A DNA stretch of 64,000 nt from an uncultured Sphingomonadaceae bacterium (lineage in GTDB: Bacteria; Pseudomonadota; Alphaproteobacteria; Sphingomonadales; Sphingomonadaceae): NCBI GenBank assembly GCA_947488845.1, contig CANLBM010000009.1, positions 83,449-147,448 of the forward strand, in the 5' to 3' direction. The notes beneath the pieces were generated by a model that did not search any database, was not told the DNA's origin, and saw nothing but the letters and a program-made list of their open reading frames with translations. The position numbers were made by a program, and so were the translations under genes. Shown piece by piece: positions 28,283-37,945 of this stretch (its first letter is position 1; each line of letters begins with the position of its first letter).

Positions 28283-29175
28283 CCGCGGTCGCCACCATGC
28301 CGGAAACCCGCGGCAAGCTGACCGAAGGTGCGGCTCTGGCCCCGCTCGTCTGGTTCAAGAGCGGCGGCGCGGCCGAATGGCTGTTCGAGCCCAGGGATAT
28401 TGACGATCTGCAGCATTTTCTCCGCGACCTCGATCCGGCGATAGCGGTCTGGCCGCTCGGGCTGGGGTCGAACCTGATCATCCGTGACGGTGGCATCCGC
28501 GGCGTCGTAATCCGGCTGGGCAAGGCCTTTGCCGGTATCGATGCGGACGGGCTGACCTTGCGCTGCGGTGCCGGCGCACCCGGCATTTCCGCCGCCAGCA
28601 AGGCGCGGGATCACGGCATAGCGGGGATGGAATTTCTGCGCGGCATACCCGGCACCATCGGCGGCGCGGTCCGCATGAACGCCGGCGCCTATGGCCGCGA
28701 AGTCTGCGACATATTGGAGAGCGCCGACGTGATCCTGCGCAACGGCGATCTGGTAACAATCCCCCTGGCCGAGATGGGCTATAGCTATCGCCATTCGGCT
28801 CTGCCCGACGGAGCGATCGTGGTCGGCGCGATCTTCAAGGGCGAAGCAGGCGATCCCGCGATTATCGGCGCTGAAATGAAGCGCATCGGCGACGAACGCG
28901 AAGCCTCGCAGCCGCTGCGCTCCAAGACCGGCGGCTCGACCTTCAAAAACCCGGATGGCCACAAGGCATGGCAACTGGTCGACGAAGCCGGCTGCCGTGG
29001 CCTGCAGATCGGGCAGGCGCAGGTGTCGGAAAAACATTGTAATTTTCTGCTGAACCTCGGCGGCGCGACCTCTTCCGATATTGAGGCATTGGGGAACGAA
29101 GTGCGCAAGCGGGTGAAAGAATATTCCGGCGTCGAACTGCATTGGGAAATCCAGCGCGTGGGAGAAGAAGCATGA
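28279..29175 (+). CDS. murB: UDP-N-acetylenolpyruvoylglucosamine reductase MurB
   Basis: FAD-dependent reductase that makes UDP-MurNAc. The 298-residue type I MurB contains WFKSGGAAEW near the start, the FAD-binding PLGLGSNLIIRDGG, and RGIPGTIGGAVRMNAGAYG. Also present are SYRHSAL and the catalytic-region SKTGGSTFKNP. The start overlaps the end of the bridging frame (ATGA), and the stop overlaps ddl by 4 bases. Confidence 0.95.
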   Translation: MTAVATMPETRGKLTEGAALAPLVWFKSGGAAEWLFEPRDIDDLQHFLRDLDPAIAVWPLGLGSNLIIRDGGIRGVVIRLGKAFAGIDADGLTLRCGAGAPGISAASKARDHGIAGMEFLRGIPGTIGGAVRMNAGAYGREVCDILESADVILRNGDLVTIPLAEMGYSYRHSALPDGAIVVGAIFKGEAGDPAIIGAEMKRIGDEREASQPLRSKTGGSTFKNPDGHKAWQLVDEAGCRGLQIGQAQVSEKHCNFLLNLGGATSSDIEALGNEVRKRVKEYSGVELHWEIQRVGEEA

Positions 29176-30104
29176 CCGCCAAAGTCGAAAAGAGCCTCCA
29201 CGTCGCTGTCCTGATGGGTGGCTGGTCCGCCGAGCGCGAAGTATCCTTGAGCAGCGGCAATGGCGTCGCCGACGCGCTCGAGAAAAACGGTCACAAAGTG
29301 TCTCGTGTGGATATGGACCGCAATGTCGCGCAGATACTGACCGGACTCCGGCCCGATGTGGTTTTCAACGCGCTGCACGGGGTCCCCGGTGAAGATGGCA
29401 GCGTCCAGGGCATGCTCGACCTGATGCAGATTCCCTATACCCACAGCGGCATGGTCACATCGGTCATTGCGATCGACAAGGAACTGACCAAGCAGCAGCT
29501 TGTCCCCGCCGGCATCCCCATGCCCAAGGGCAAGGTGGTTTCCAGCGCCAGCCTCTACGAAGCCGACCCTATGCCGCGGCCCTATGTCCTGAAGCCGGTC
29601 AACGAAGGCTCCTCGGTCGGCGTCGCGATCGTCACCGACGACAGCAATTACGGCTATCCGATCGGCCGCGATGTTGCCGGTCCGTGGCAGGAATTTGACG
29701 AGCTGCTGGCCGAACCCTTCATCAAGGGGCGCGAACTGACCACGGCCGTTGTCGGCGGCAAGGCGCTGTGCGTCACCGAATTGAAAACGGCGCAGGGTTT
29801 TTACGATTATGCGGCAAAATATACCGAAGGCCTGACCCAGCACGTCTGTCCCGCCGAAATTCCAGAGGATATCGAGAAATTATGTCTCGACTATGCCTTG
29901 CGCGCGCATCAGGTTCTGGGCTGCAAGGGCACTTCGCGGACCGATTTCCGCTGGGACGACGAACTGGGCGCGGCTGGCCTGTTCGTGCTCGAAACCAATA
30001 CCCAGCCCGGCATGACCCCGCTCAGCCTCGTCCCCGAACAGGCGAAGCAGATGGGGATCAGCTACGAGCAACTGGTCGAATTGATTGTGAGAGAAGCGTT
30101 ATGA
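29172..30104 (+). CDS. ddl: D-alanine-D-alanine ligase
   Basis: ATP-grasp ligase giving D-Ala-D-Ala for MurF. A 310-residue protein with VLMGGWSAEREVSLSSG, FNALHGVPGEDGSVQG, and the ATP-grasp YVLKPVNEGSSVGV. LETNTQPGMTPLSLVPEQA is at the C-terminus. The ATG at 29172 overlaps the murB stop, and the stop overlaps ftsQ. Confidence 0.96.
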   Translation: MTAKVEKSLHVAVLMGGWSAEREVSLSSGNGVADALEKNGHKVSRVDMDRNVAQILTGLRPDVVFNALHGVPGEDGSVQGMLDLMQIPYTHSGMVTSVIAIDKELTKQQLVPAGIPMPKGKVVSSASLYEADPMPRPYVLKPVNEGSSVGVAIVTDDSNYGYPIGRDVAGPWQEFDELLAEPFIKGRELTTAVVGGKALCVTELKTAQGFYDYAAKYTEGLTQHVCPAEIPEDIEKLCLDYALRAHQVLGCKGTSRTDFRWDDELGAAGLFVLETNTQPGMTPLSLVPEQAKQMGISYEQLVELIVREAL

Positions 30105-30982
30105 CAGCAACCCGGAAGCGCACCAATCGGCAGGTCAAGGGCAAGCCGCGCAAACAGGCGAAACGCAAGGTCCGTCAGGTCTCGATTTTCGACAAGATTT
30201 TGCGCGCGATGCCGGTGACCGAAGAACAGGTGCAAAAGGGCCTGACCTGGGGGCTGGTTGGGGTTTTCATTCTTGGCGCCTACAGCGTGGCCCATTATTC
30301 CGGTATCAACGAACGGATCAAGACCGAGGTCGCTGCTGCGGTCGGCAAGGCCGGTTTTGAAGTGAAGCGGGTCGAGGTCAGCGGCGTCAACCGGATCGAC
30401 GAGCTGAAAGTCTATGAAATCACGCTCGCCCAGAAAGACCGGTCGATGCTGCTGGTCGACATCGACGCGGTGCGCGAAGATCTGATGTCGAACGGCTGGA
30501 TCAAGGACGCCCGGATTTCCCGACGCTTGCCCGATACGTTGGTTGTGGACATAGTCGAGCGCGAACCGGTGGCTGTCTGGCAAAATCAGGGCCAGCTGTC
30601 GCTGATCGACAAGACCGGCTATCCACTGGAAGAAATCAGCAAGGAAGAAATCCCCGCCCTGCCAGTGATCGTCGGCAAGAAAGCCAATCTGAAATTTACC
30701 CAGCTGGACTCGCTGCTCGACGTCGCACCAGCGCTGCGCCCGATGGTGACCGGTGCGACCTGGATCGGGAACCGCCGCTGGGATCTGGAATTTGACAGCG
30801 GCGAGACGCTGGCTCTGCCAGAAGGCGAAGAAACCGCATCGGCAGCTTTGTTGAATTTTGCGCGTATGGACGGCGTCAACCGGTTGCTCGGGCGCGGGGT
30901 CGTGCATTTTGACTTGCGCGATGCCGAACGCGCCTATTTGCGGATGCCGCCGAAACTGGCGGCGGCTGATCCGGACAGCTGA
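30101..30982 (+). CDS. ftsQ: Cell division protein FtsQ
   Basis: A bitopic divisome protein of 293 residues. It has a basic cytoplasmic N-terminus (KRTNRQVKGKPRKQAKRKVRQ), a membrane helix near residues 47-66, a POTRA domain starting at VKRVEVSGVNRIDELKVYEI, and the FtsQ beta domain. Its start overlaps ddl by 4 bases. A 57-base gap to ftsA follows, the first real spacer after murC/murB. Confidence 0.93.
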   Translation: MTATRKRTNRQVKGKPRKQAKRKVRQVSIFDKILRAMPVTEEQVQKGLTWGLVGVFILGAYSVAHYSGINERIKTEVAAAVGKAGFEVKRVEVSGVNRIDELKVYEITLAQKDRSMLLVDIDAVREDLMSNGWIKDARISRRLPDTLVVDIVEREPVAVWQNQGQLSLIDKTGYPLEEISKEEIPALPVIVGKKANLKFTQLDSLLDVAPALRPMVTGATWIGNRRWDLEFDSGETLALPEGEETASAALLNFARMDGVNRLLGRGVVHFDLRDAERAYLRMPPKLAAADPDS

Positions 30983-31039
30983 ACGGTTGCATTGTGGAAC
31001 GGGTGGTGACGATATTAATCGGGGTGAAGGACTAGACAA

Positions 31040-32299
31040 ATGGCAGCACGGGTAGAGAAAATCTTTACAGCACTGGATATCGGTTCGTCCAAGATATCCG
31101 CGATGATTGCCGGACGGATGGACAATGGCGAACTGACGGTTCTTGGTACCGGACAGCGGGCCAGCAAGGGCGTCAAGCGGGGCTATATTGCCGATACCGA
31201 AACGACCGAGTTGGATGTCCGGGACGCGGTCGAACAGGCAGAGCGGATTGCCGGGACCAATATCGACGATGTCTGGGTCAGCTTTTCCGCCGGCGGCCTG
31301 CAAAGCATGCTGACCTCGGTCGAAACCGAACTGGGTGGTCACCGGATCGAGCAGGAGGATATTGATCTGCTGCTCGACGCCGGGCGCTCCAGCATCGACC
31401 CCAAGGGCAAGATGGTGCTGCATGCCCAGCCGGCTCTCTATACGCTTGACGGCCTGAACGGGGTCAAGAAGCCGAAAGGCCTGCACGCCGATCGTCTTGG
31501 CGTGGACATTCATGTCATTCTCGCCGAAGGTTCGCCGGTCCGCAATATCGATATGAGCGTGCGGGGCGCGCATCTCAACGTCAAATCGATCGTCGCATCG
31601 CCGATCGCCGCCGGAACCGCCTGCCTTTCCAGGGAAGAGCGCGAGCTTGGCGTGGCTCTGGTCGAATTGGGCGCGGAAGTGACCAATGTTTCGCTGTTCG
31701 CTGGCGGGATGCTGGTCGGTCTGACGACGCTGCCTTATGGCGCCGCCGATATCACCGACGATATTGCCTCTTCCTTCGGTTTGCGGCGCGCGCAGGCCGA
31801 GCGGATAAAATGTTTCTATGGCTCGGCGACCACCAGTCCCCGTGACAATCATGACGTTATCAATCTTGATCTCGAGAAAAGCGCGGAACATAGCGACGAA
31901 GACGGACGGATCACCCGTGCGCAGCTGATTTCGGTTATCCGGCAGCGGCTGGACCATCTGATCGGGGAAATCGGGCGGTCGCTGAAGGAACTCGGCTTTA
32001 CCGGTCCGGTTGGCCGGCAGGTTGTGCTGACAGGTGGCGGGGCCGAACTCAAGGGCATCGCCGACTACGCCCAGTCCGCTTTGGGCCGCACGGTGCGCAT
32101 CGGCCGACCGACTGGCCTGAGCGCTCTTCCCGAAGCGCACAGCGGCCCTGCTTTCGCGGGACTCGCAGGGCTCGCGCTCTATGCATCACAGGATCCGGTT
32201 GATCTGCGATCGATGTCGGGGAGCCACCAAAAAGTCTATAAATATGGCGGATCGGCAGTGATCGGGCGTTTGATGTCAGCGATCCGGGGAAATTTTTAG
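31040..32299 (+). CDS. ftsA: Cell division protein FtsA
   Basis: Actin-like ATPase that tethers FtsZ to the membrane. The 419-residue protein opens with the phosphate-1 loop ALDIGSSKISAMIAG and contains the SHS2 (1C) region. VVLTGGGAELKGI forms the adenosine motif. The C-terminal IGRLMSAIRGNF is an amphipathic membrane-targeting helix. GAAGGA precedes the start. Confidence 0.95.
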   Translation: MAARVEKIFTALDIGSSKISAMIAGRMDNGELTVLGTGQRASKGVKRGYIADTETTELDVRDAVEQAERIAGTNIDDVWVSFSAGGLQSMLTSVETELGGHRIEQEDIDLLLDAGRSSIDPKGKMVLHAQPALYTLDGLNGVKKPKGLHADRLGVDIHVILAEGSPVRNIDMSVRGAHLNVKSIVASPIAAGTACLSREERELGVALVELGAEVTNVSLFAGGMLVGLTTLPYGAADITDDIASSFGLRRAQAERIKCFYGSATTSPRDNHDVINLDLEKSAEHSDEDGRITRAQLISVIRQRLDHLIGEIGRSLKELGFTGPVGRQVVLTGGGAELKGIADYAQSALGRTVRIGRPTGLSALPEAHSGPAFAGLAGLALYASQDPVDLRSMSGSHQKVYKYGGSAVIGRLMSAIRGNF

Positions 32300-32404
32300 T
32301 AAAGCGGCAAAATAAATTAACTTTTCGGGTGATTCTGGGAAGAAATTTGTGCAAAGCGTTAACAAAATATGACAGCACGACCAAATGTCTCGGGAGACAG
32401 TGAG
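32300..32404 (+). promoter_or_regulatory. ftsA-ftsZ spacer, possible ftsZ promoter region
   Basis: This AT-rich 105-base spacer holds a GATTC (32331-32335), which fits GANTC, the CcrM methylation and GcrA recognition sequence of alphaproteobacteria. It also holds GGGAGA as the ribosome-binding site for the ftsZ start at 32405. A separate ftsZ promoter here is plausible but no clean -35/-10 pair was recognised. Confidence 0.4.
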
Positions 32405-33952
32405 ATGAGTATCAATATTGGCCCACCGGAAGTCGAAGAACTGAAGCCGAAAATTGCGGTTATCGGAGTCGGCGGAGCCGGGGGTAACGCCATTGCCAAC
32501 ATGATTGCGGCGCAGGTCGAGGGGGTCGATTTTATCGTCACCAACACCGACGCACAATCGCTTAACAGTTCGACTGCCGAACGGCGTATCCAGCTTGGCC
32601 CCGATATCACACAGGGTCTGGGTGCCGGATCGCGCCCCGAGGTCGGCCGTGCAGCCGCCGAAGAAACCATCGATCTGGTCGAGCAGGCGCTGGAAGGCAC
32701 GCATATGTGCTTCATCGCTGCCGGCATGGGCGGCGGTACCGGTACCGGTGCTGCTCCGGTGATCGCCAAAGCGGCCCGCGACCGCGGTATATTGACCGTC
32801 GGCGTGGTGACCAAACCATTCACTTTCGAAGGCACGCGCCGGATGAAATCGGCTGAAGCCGGTATCGAGGAATTGCAGAAGAACGTCGATACATTGATCG
32901 TCATTCCGAACCAGAACCTGTTCCTGGTTGCCAATCCGAACACCACCTTCAAGGAAGCGTTCCTGCTGGCTGATGAAGTCCTGCAACAGGGTGTTCGCGG
33001 TATTACCGATCTGATGGTCATGCCGGGCCTGATCAACCTCGACTTTGCCGACGTGCGCAGCGTCATGCACGAAATGGGCAAGGCGATGATGGGAACCGGC
33101 GAAGCCGAAGGCGACGGACGTGCGCTGGAAGCGGCCGAAAAAGCCATCGCCAATCCTCTGCTCGACGGCGTGTCGATGCAGGGCGCCAAGGGCGTAATCG
33201 TTTCCATCACCGGCGGTGAAGATATGCGTCTGATGGAAGTCGATGAAGCAGCCAACCATATCCGCGAACTGGTCGATCCTGATGCGAATATCATCTGGGG
33301 TAGTGCGTTTAACCCGAATCTGGACGGACGTATCCGTGTTTCGGTTGTCGCCACCGGAATCGATAGTGAGGGCAGCAGGTCCTCACCCGCGTCGGCTGCA
33401 TCCTTCGCCATGGCCAGTTCAGCGCCCAAATCGGAAGATATTCCGCTGTCGTCCAGCTTCGCTTCGTCGATTGCCAGCGACGATGACGCAGAAGAAGCCG
33501 CGCAGGAAGCTGAAATCGCGTCCGTACCGGTGCCAGACACCGATGCCGAACCGGAAATTGAACAGGAAGTAGAGCCAGTAGCGTCACCTGCTCCTGTCGC
33601 GACATATGGCGGCGATGACGAGGAAGAATATGAAGACGAGACAGCGACAACGCCGTCTTTCGCGTCGCTTACACCGGGAATGGCTGCTGCAAAGCATCTA
33701 CCGGAGGACGAGGACGAACTGGTGCTGGGCGATGATGCCATCCAGGTCTACGACGATGAAGAAAGCGGTTCGGCGGTTCCACCACCACCGCCGGCACCCC
33801 GGGTCGCTTCCAGTGGCGGCACGTTGTTCGAACGGATGTCCAATCTGACACGGGGCGGATCAAAGGCCGATGAAGACGATGGTGGCGAAGATGATAAATC
33901 TTCCGATCCACTCGACATTCCGCGATTCTTGAACCGGCAGAATAATCAATAA
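32405..33952 (+). CDS. ftsZ: Cell division protein FtsZ
   Basis: Tubulin-like GTPase that builds the Z ring. The 515-residue protein has [15 protein letters not shown], the tubulin signature [12 protein letters not shown], and the synergy region [18 protein letters not shown] long Ala/Glu/Asp-rich linker from about residue 320 to 490 leads to the C-terminal peptide [10 protein letters not shown] that binds FtsA and others. I chose 32405 because it has GGGAGA upstream and gives the typical sphingomonad N-terminus [13 protein letters not shown]; the frame is open to 32369. Confidence 0.97.
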   Translation: MSINIGPPEVEELKPKIAVIGVGGAGGNAIANMIAAQVEGVDFIVTNTDAQSLNSSTAERRIQLGPDITQGLGAGSRPEVGRAAAEETIDLVEQALEGTHMCFIAAGMGGGTGTGAAPVIAKAARDRGILTVGVVTKPFTFEGTRRMKSAEAGIEELQKNVDTLIVIPNQNLFLVANPNTTFKEAFLLADEVLQQGVRGITDLMVMPGLINLDFADVRSVMHEMGKAMMGTGEAEGDGRALEAAEKAIANPLLDGVSMQGAKGVIVSITGGEDMRLMEVDEAANHIRELVDPDANIIWGSAFNPNLDGRIRVSVVATGIDSEGSRSSPASAASFAMASSAPKSEDIPLSSSFASSIASDDDAEEAAQEAEIASVPVPDTDAEPEIEQEVEPVASPAPVATYGGDDEEEYEDETATTPSFASLTPGMAAAKHLPEDEDELVLGDDAIQVYDDEESGSAVPPPPPAPRVASSGGTLFERMSNLTRGGSKADEDDGGEDDKSSDPLDIPRFLNRQNNQ

Positions 33953-33955
33953 AAC

Positions 33956-33984
33956 CGGGTTCGGGTCCCGCGGATTTTTATGCT
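33956..33984 (+). terminator. Weak terminator-like hairpin after ftsZ
   Basis: A short CGGG/CCCG stem with a 7-base loop, followed after a few bases by ATTTTTAT. The stem is only 4-5 bp, so this is tentative. Confidence 0.3.
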
Positions 33985-34059
33985 GATGAGGTGGCACGAG
34001 GGAGTTTGTCTTTTGCGTGCCACCATTGACCTTGCCAGGCTTCGGGAAAGATTGATTTC

Positions 34060-35901
34060 ATGCACAATCATTCCTTTATGCGTCTTGTGAAACATAAATT
34101 TAAGATATTGCTGGCGATGTCCGCGACATTTGTCGCGACAAGCGTTCCTCTTTCTCCTGCCGTTGCGCAATATAGCAACCAGGCCGATTCCGATGATCTT
34201 CAGGACGCGTTGCGCCGTATTGCTCGTGATTCCAATGATTCCTCCGCTCTGGCAGACGCCGGACTGGCAGCGCTGAAGCTGGGCGATATGCGCGCGGCGA
34301 TCGGTTTTCTTGCCAAGGCGGATCAAATCTATGCTTCAAGTGGCAGAGTGAAGGTCGGTCTCGGCAGAGCATTGCTGGCCGAGGAAAATCCCTTTGGCGC
34401 AATCCGTTATTTCAATCAGGCAGTGGACAACGGTATCGCGGCGCGCGAAATTGCCGCGGATCGTGGTCTCGCCTATGATCTTGTCGGGCGTAACCGGGAT
34501 GCCCAGAAAGACTATGAACTGGCGATGCGCTACGGCACCAGTGAAGAACTGATCGAGCGCTATGCCGTCTCGCTGGGGATCAGCGGCGATGTTGAACGGG
34601 CGGATGCGCAGCTCAACCCCCTGCTCCAGAAAAGCAACCGTGATGCATGGCGCAACCGCGCGTTTATCTATGCCATGAACGGCAAGAAAAAAGACGCCGA
34701 GAATATTGTCGAGCAAACCATGGAGCGGCGAATGGCGAAAGCCATCAAGCCTTTTCTTGACCGGATGCCCAAGCTGACCGCGGCGCAGAAGGCCGCTGCC
34801 GTCCATTATGGTCATTTCCCCGCCAGCGAAAATATCGGGGTCGATGTGGCCGCGGTTCAAATGGCATCCAATATGGCTGCCAGAGGCGGTGATGGCGCCG
34901 ATGCAGGACTGATCCCGGTCGGACCGGCATTGGGTGCAGATGTGGAACGTCCGCGTGTGCTGGCCATGCCCGATAAGTCGCTGCGCCGTCGCCCGGGAGC
35001 GGCAGACCGGAAAAGCACCGACCGGAAAGCAGGCAAGCGCTCGAAAAAAGATGAATTGGTCGTATTGTCCCGCACGGATTTGCCGGCTCCGGCAGCGACA
35101 GGGTCGGCGCGCGCGCCCACATTATCAACTGCGGTATCGGCATCGGTGAAGAGTGAGCCTCAGCCTGCGCAGAACCCGCCGGAACCGGTAAAGATTGCCG
35201 AAAGCCAGACGGTGGTGAAAACAGCTGCTCCCGGTTTTCAAACCACTCTTGGTGTCAGTCGGTCCCCGGCGCTAGTGTCCCAAACCATTGAACGCAAGGT
35301 CGAAATTGCTGGACGTGCTCCGGTTTCCCGACCAGCGGTCCAGTCCGTTGCGGCTGACCCGCCCGCGATCGAAACGGGAATGGCAAAGCCAGTGGACCTG
35401 ATCAATTTTGACCTTGCCCAAACGCAGCCTGCGCCGGTCGAAACGGCGGCTGCAGAACCTGTGAGGAGACCGCTTTCCGACATTATCAATGGTATTGATA
35501 TTCCCGAGCAGGAAAAAAGAACCGGTGTGGTTCCGGTTGATCTGGACGAAATCGAACCGGCCAAGCCACAGCCCAAGATTGTGGCGAAACCGGTCGAAAA
35601 AGTTCCGGTCAAACCGAAGGAGCCAGTGCATCCGAAACGCTACTGGGTACAGATTGCTACGGGTTCCAATCTCGATGCGCTCAAATTTGACTATCGCCGC
35701 ATGACCAAGAAACAGCCGGACCTGTTCAAGAAACAGAAAGCCTGGACCTCGCCTTGGGGCCAGACCCGGCGACTGGTGATCGGACCGTTTGACGATTTCA
35801 AGGCGGCCAAGGCCTTTGAAGCGGATTATCGCAAGGATGGCGGCGACGGTTTTGCCTGGGCCAGTGCCGATGGTGTCGAGGTCAACGAGCTGACCAAATG
35901 A
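34060..35901 (+). CDS. Exported TPR and SPOR-domain protein
   Basis: A 613-residue protein with a signal peptide (ILLAMSATFVATSVPLSPAVAQ) and TPR-like helical repeats over about residues 45-240. A long Pro/Ala/Val-rich linker leads to a C-terminal SPOR domain (RYWVQIATGSNLDALKFDYRRM to the end). The SPOR domain suggests septal peptidoglycan binding, and the position directly after ftsZ supports a division role. An alternative start is the ATG at 34078. It overlaps dgt by 4 bases. Confidence 0.82.
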   Translation: MHNHSFMRLVKHKFKILLAMSATFVATSVPLSPAVAQYSNQADSDDLQDALRRIARDSNDSSALADAGLAALKLGDMRAAIGFLAKADQIYASSGRVKVGLGRALLAEENPFGAIRYFNQAVDNGIAAREIAADRGLAYDLVGRNRDAQKDYELAMRYGTSEELIERYAVSLGISGDVERADAQLNPLLQKSNRDAWRNRAFIYAMNGKKKDAENIVEQTMERRMAKAIKPFLDRMPKLTAAQKAAAVHYGHFPASENIGVDVAAVQMASNMAARGGDGADAGLIPVGPALGADVERPRVLAMPDKSLRRRPGAADRKSTDRKAGKRSKKDELVVLSRTDLPAPAATGSARAPTLSTAVSASVKSEPQPAQNPPEPVKIAESQTVVKTAAPGFQTTLGVSRSPALVSQTIERKVEIAGRAPVSRPAVQSVAADPPAIETGMAKPVDLINFDLAQTQPAPVETAAAEPVRRPLSDIINGIDIPEQEKRTGVVPVDLDEIEPAKPQPKIVAKPVEKVPVKPKEPVHPKRYWVQIATGSNLDALKFDYRRMTKKQPDLFKKQKAWTSPWGQTRRLVIGPFDDFKAAKAFEADYRKDGGDGFAWASADGVEVNELTK

Positions 35902-37058
35902 GCCAGTTGAAAAGCTACGCCAGCGACCCCGCGAACAGCCGGGGCCGTCTGCACGATGAAAAACGCGAAGTCACACGCGGGCCGCGCGACGATTTCCAGC
36001 GCGACCGCGATCGGATCATCCACAGCATTTCCTTCCGCCGCTTGCGCCACAAGACCCAGGTTTTTGTTGCTCCGGACGGCGACCATTACCGGGTCCGGCT
36101 GACGCATAGTCTGGAGGTTGCGCAGATTGGCCGGACGATGGCCCGCGCACTCGGCCTGAACGAGGATCTGACCGAAGCGCTCTGTCTCGCGCATGATATC
36201 GGGCATCCACCTTTCGGCCATGCCGGGGAAGACGCGCTGCAGGAAGCCCTGGTTGAATTCGGGGGGTTCGATCACAACGCCCAGACTATCCGGACGCTGA
36301 CCCGGCTCGAGACTCCTTATCCGCGCTGGAACGGCCTTAACCTGACATGGGAGATGCTGGAAGGTCTCGCCAAGCATAATGGGCCGGTGGGCAAACCGAC
36401 ATGGGCGCTCGCCGAGGTCAATGACGCGATGGACCTCGACCTGCATAGCTGGCCGTCGCTGGAGGCTCAGATTGCGGCCATTGCTGACGATATAGCCTAT
36501 GACAATCATGATATCGATGACGGGATGCGGGCTGGACTGCTGACGCTTGATCAATTGCTCGAACTGCCGTTCATTGCCGAACGGTGGCGGATTATTTGCG
36601 ATCGCTTTTCCGACGTGCCGCAGGATCGCCTGTTGCCGGAACTGATCCGCGACCAGATCGGACTGATGGCCAATGACGTATTGAAAACCACCCAGGCGCG
36701 TATTGACGAGCTGGGTGTGAAGTCGCCGGAGGACGTGCGGCATGCGGGTCAGATGATCGGTGGCTTTTCCAGCGCTATGGCCGAGCAGGAACGGATGCTC
36801 AAAAAGTTCATGTATAAGAATCTCTATCATCACCCCAAGCAGACGGGTGCGGCGGAAGAGGGGAAGATGATGGTCGGTGATCTGGTCAAAGCCTATCGCG
36901 AACAACCGGACCTGATGCCGGACAGCTGGGCCTCGGCCTTGCCCCAGGATGAACCGCACCGGATCCGCCATATCGCAGATTTTCTCGCCGGGATGACCGA
37001 CCGCTATGCACGGACCCGGCACCGGGAAATATTCGGCGAGCGGGCAGTTCAAGCCTGA
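35898..37058 (+). CDS. dgt: Deoxyguanosinetriphosphate triphosphohydrolase-like protein
   Basis: HD-domain dNTPase of 386 residues. Metal-binding histidines and aspartates appear in RLTHSLEVAQ and CLAHDIGHPPFGHAGE, and DDIAYDNHDIDDG supplies the third Asp. The length fits the short class of Dgt-like proteins in alphaproteobacteria, usually annotated as a dGTPase-like protein. It is followed by an interspersed repeat at 37062. Confidence 0.93.
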   Translation: MSQLKSYASDPANSRGRLHDEKREVTRGPRDDFQRDRDRIIHSISFRRLRHKTQVFVAPDGDHYRVRLTHSLEVAQIGRTMARALGLNEDLTEALCLAHDIGHPPFGHAGEDALQEALVEFGGFDHNAQTIRTLTRLETPYPRWNGLNLTWEMLEGLAKHNGPVGKPTWALAEVNDAMDLDLHSWPSLEAQIAAIADDIAYDNHDIDDGMRAGLLTLDQLLELPFIAERWRIICDRFSDVPQDRLLPELIRDQIGLMANDVLKTTQARIDELGVKSPEDVRHAGQMIGGFSSAMAEQERMLKKFMYKNLYHHPKQTGAAEEGKMMVGDLVKAYREQPDLMPDSWASALPQDEPHRIRHIADFLAGMTDRYARTRHREIFGERAVQA

Positions 37059-37061
37059 TCC

Positions 37062-37147
37062 CGTCGCCCCAGCGAAGGCCGGAGTCCAACCCAAGTTCGC
37101 GAGTCTCCGAAAAATTGGTTTGGATAGCAGCCTTCGCTGCTATGACG
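37062..37147. repeat. Interspersed inverted repeat downstream of dgt
   Basis: CGTC....CAGCGAAGG at 37062-37078 pairs with CCTTCGCTG....GACG at 37131-37147, with a mismatched internal loop. The inner text (GCGAAGG..GGAGTCCA, TGGATAGCAGCC) looks like the CGTC-(N)-GCGAAGGC-GGAATCCA type repeat common in proteobacterial intergenic DNA. It ends 34 bases before the next start. Confidence 0.6.
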
Positions 37148-37181
37148 GCTTGTCTAGCGTAGATTCTGGGGGAAACAGACA

Positions 37182-37841
37182 ATGGCCGACAAAATCCTGA
37201 TCCTTGGTGCCACCGGCCTGATCGGCGGCCTGCTGACCCGCAAGCTGGTCGAGCAGGGGGTAGGAAACGAGCTCCATCTACTGCTCCGCAGACCTTATCG
37301 CGAGGACGTCGGCAAAGCAAAAGTCCACATCCAGCTCCAGGAAAACTGGCCTGCGACGATCGCCAGGATCAAGCCCGATATCGTGATATCCTGCCTCGGC
37401 TCGACGATGAAAAAGGCGGGATCGAAGGCGGAATTTGCCGCGGTCGACCGCGATCTGGTCGGCGCCGCGGCAGCCGCGGCGAAGGCGGCGGGCGCGAAAC
37501 AGTTTATCGCGGTCTCGTCAACCATGGCGGACAGTAGCGCATCGAGCTTCTATCTGAAGACCAAGGGTGAGGCCGAAGGCCTGATGCGTGCCCAGAAATT
37601 CGACCGTCTCGATATCATCCGTCCTGGCCTGCTGCGCGGGGAACGGACCAATGACAATCGTATCGGTGAAAGCCTCGCCATCGCTGCCAGCCCGATCATG
37701 GATTTGCTCCTGCACGGAAAATTTCGCCGCTACCGGTCGATCCTAGCCAGCGATGTCGCCGATGCGATTGTTGCGCTGATGGGCGAGAGCGTTCCGGGGG
37801 AGTTTGTGCACGAGAATGACGCGATCTGGGGGATGGTCTGA
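37182..37841 (+). CDS. NAD(P)-binding oxidoreductase (atypical SDR, HTATIP2-like)
   Basis: A 219-residue Rossmann-fold protein beginning ILILGATGLIGGLLTRKLVEQG, with the GxxGxxG nucleotide motif. The later segments VISCLGSTMKKAG, FIAVSSTMAD and DIIRPGLLRGER match small NAD(P)H-binding proteins related to NmrA/HTATIP2. The Tyr-x3-Lys of classical SDRs appears as YLKTKGEAE. Substrate unknown. A GGGGGAAA precedes the start. Confidence 0.8.
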   Translation: MADKILILGATGLIGGLLTRKLVEQGVGNELHLLLRRPYREDVGKAKVHIQLQENWPATIARIKPDIVISCLGSTMKKAGSKAEFAAVDRDLVGAAAAAAKAAGAKQFIAVSSTMADSSASSFYLKTKGEAEGLMRAQKFDRLDIIRPGLLRGERTNDNRIGESLAIAASPIMDLLLHGKFRRYRSILASDVADAIVALMGESVPGEFVHENDAIWGMV

Positions 37842-37945
37842 GTCGAAATTATAGGACCTGATCCATAGAATCGTTGACTCCTCCCGCCCGCTGATCCACT
37901 CCTTAATCTGCTTTTTGATCGGCGCTTTCGGGCAAGGATCATGAG

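Noticed and set aside
30062..32140. Long minus-strand open frame of 692 codons opposite ftsQ and ftsA
   Set aside because: It is the antisense of clear ftsQ and ftsA reading frames; its translation shows no family motif and is rich in residues typical of shadow frames.
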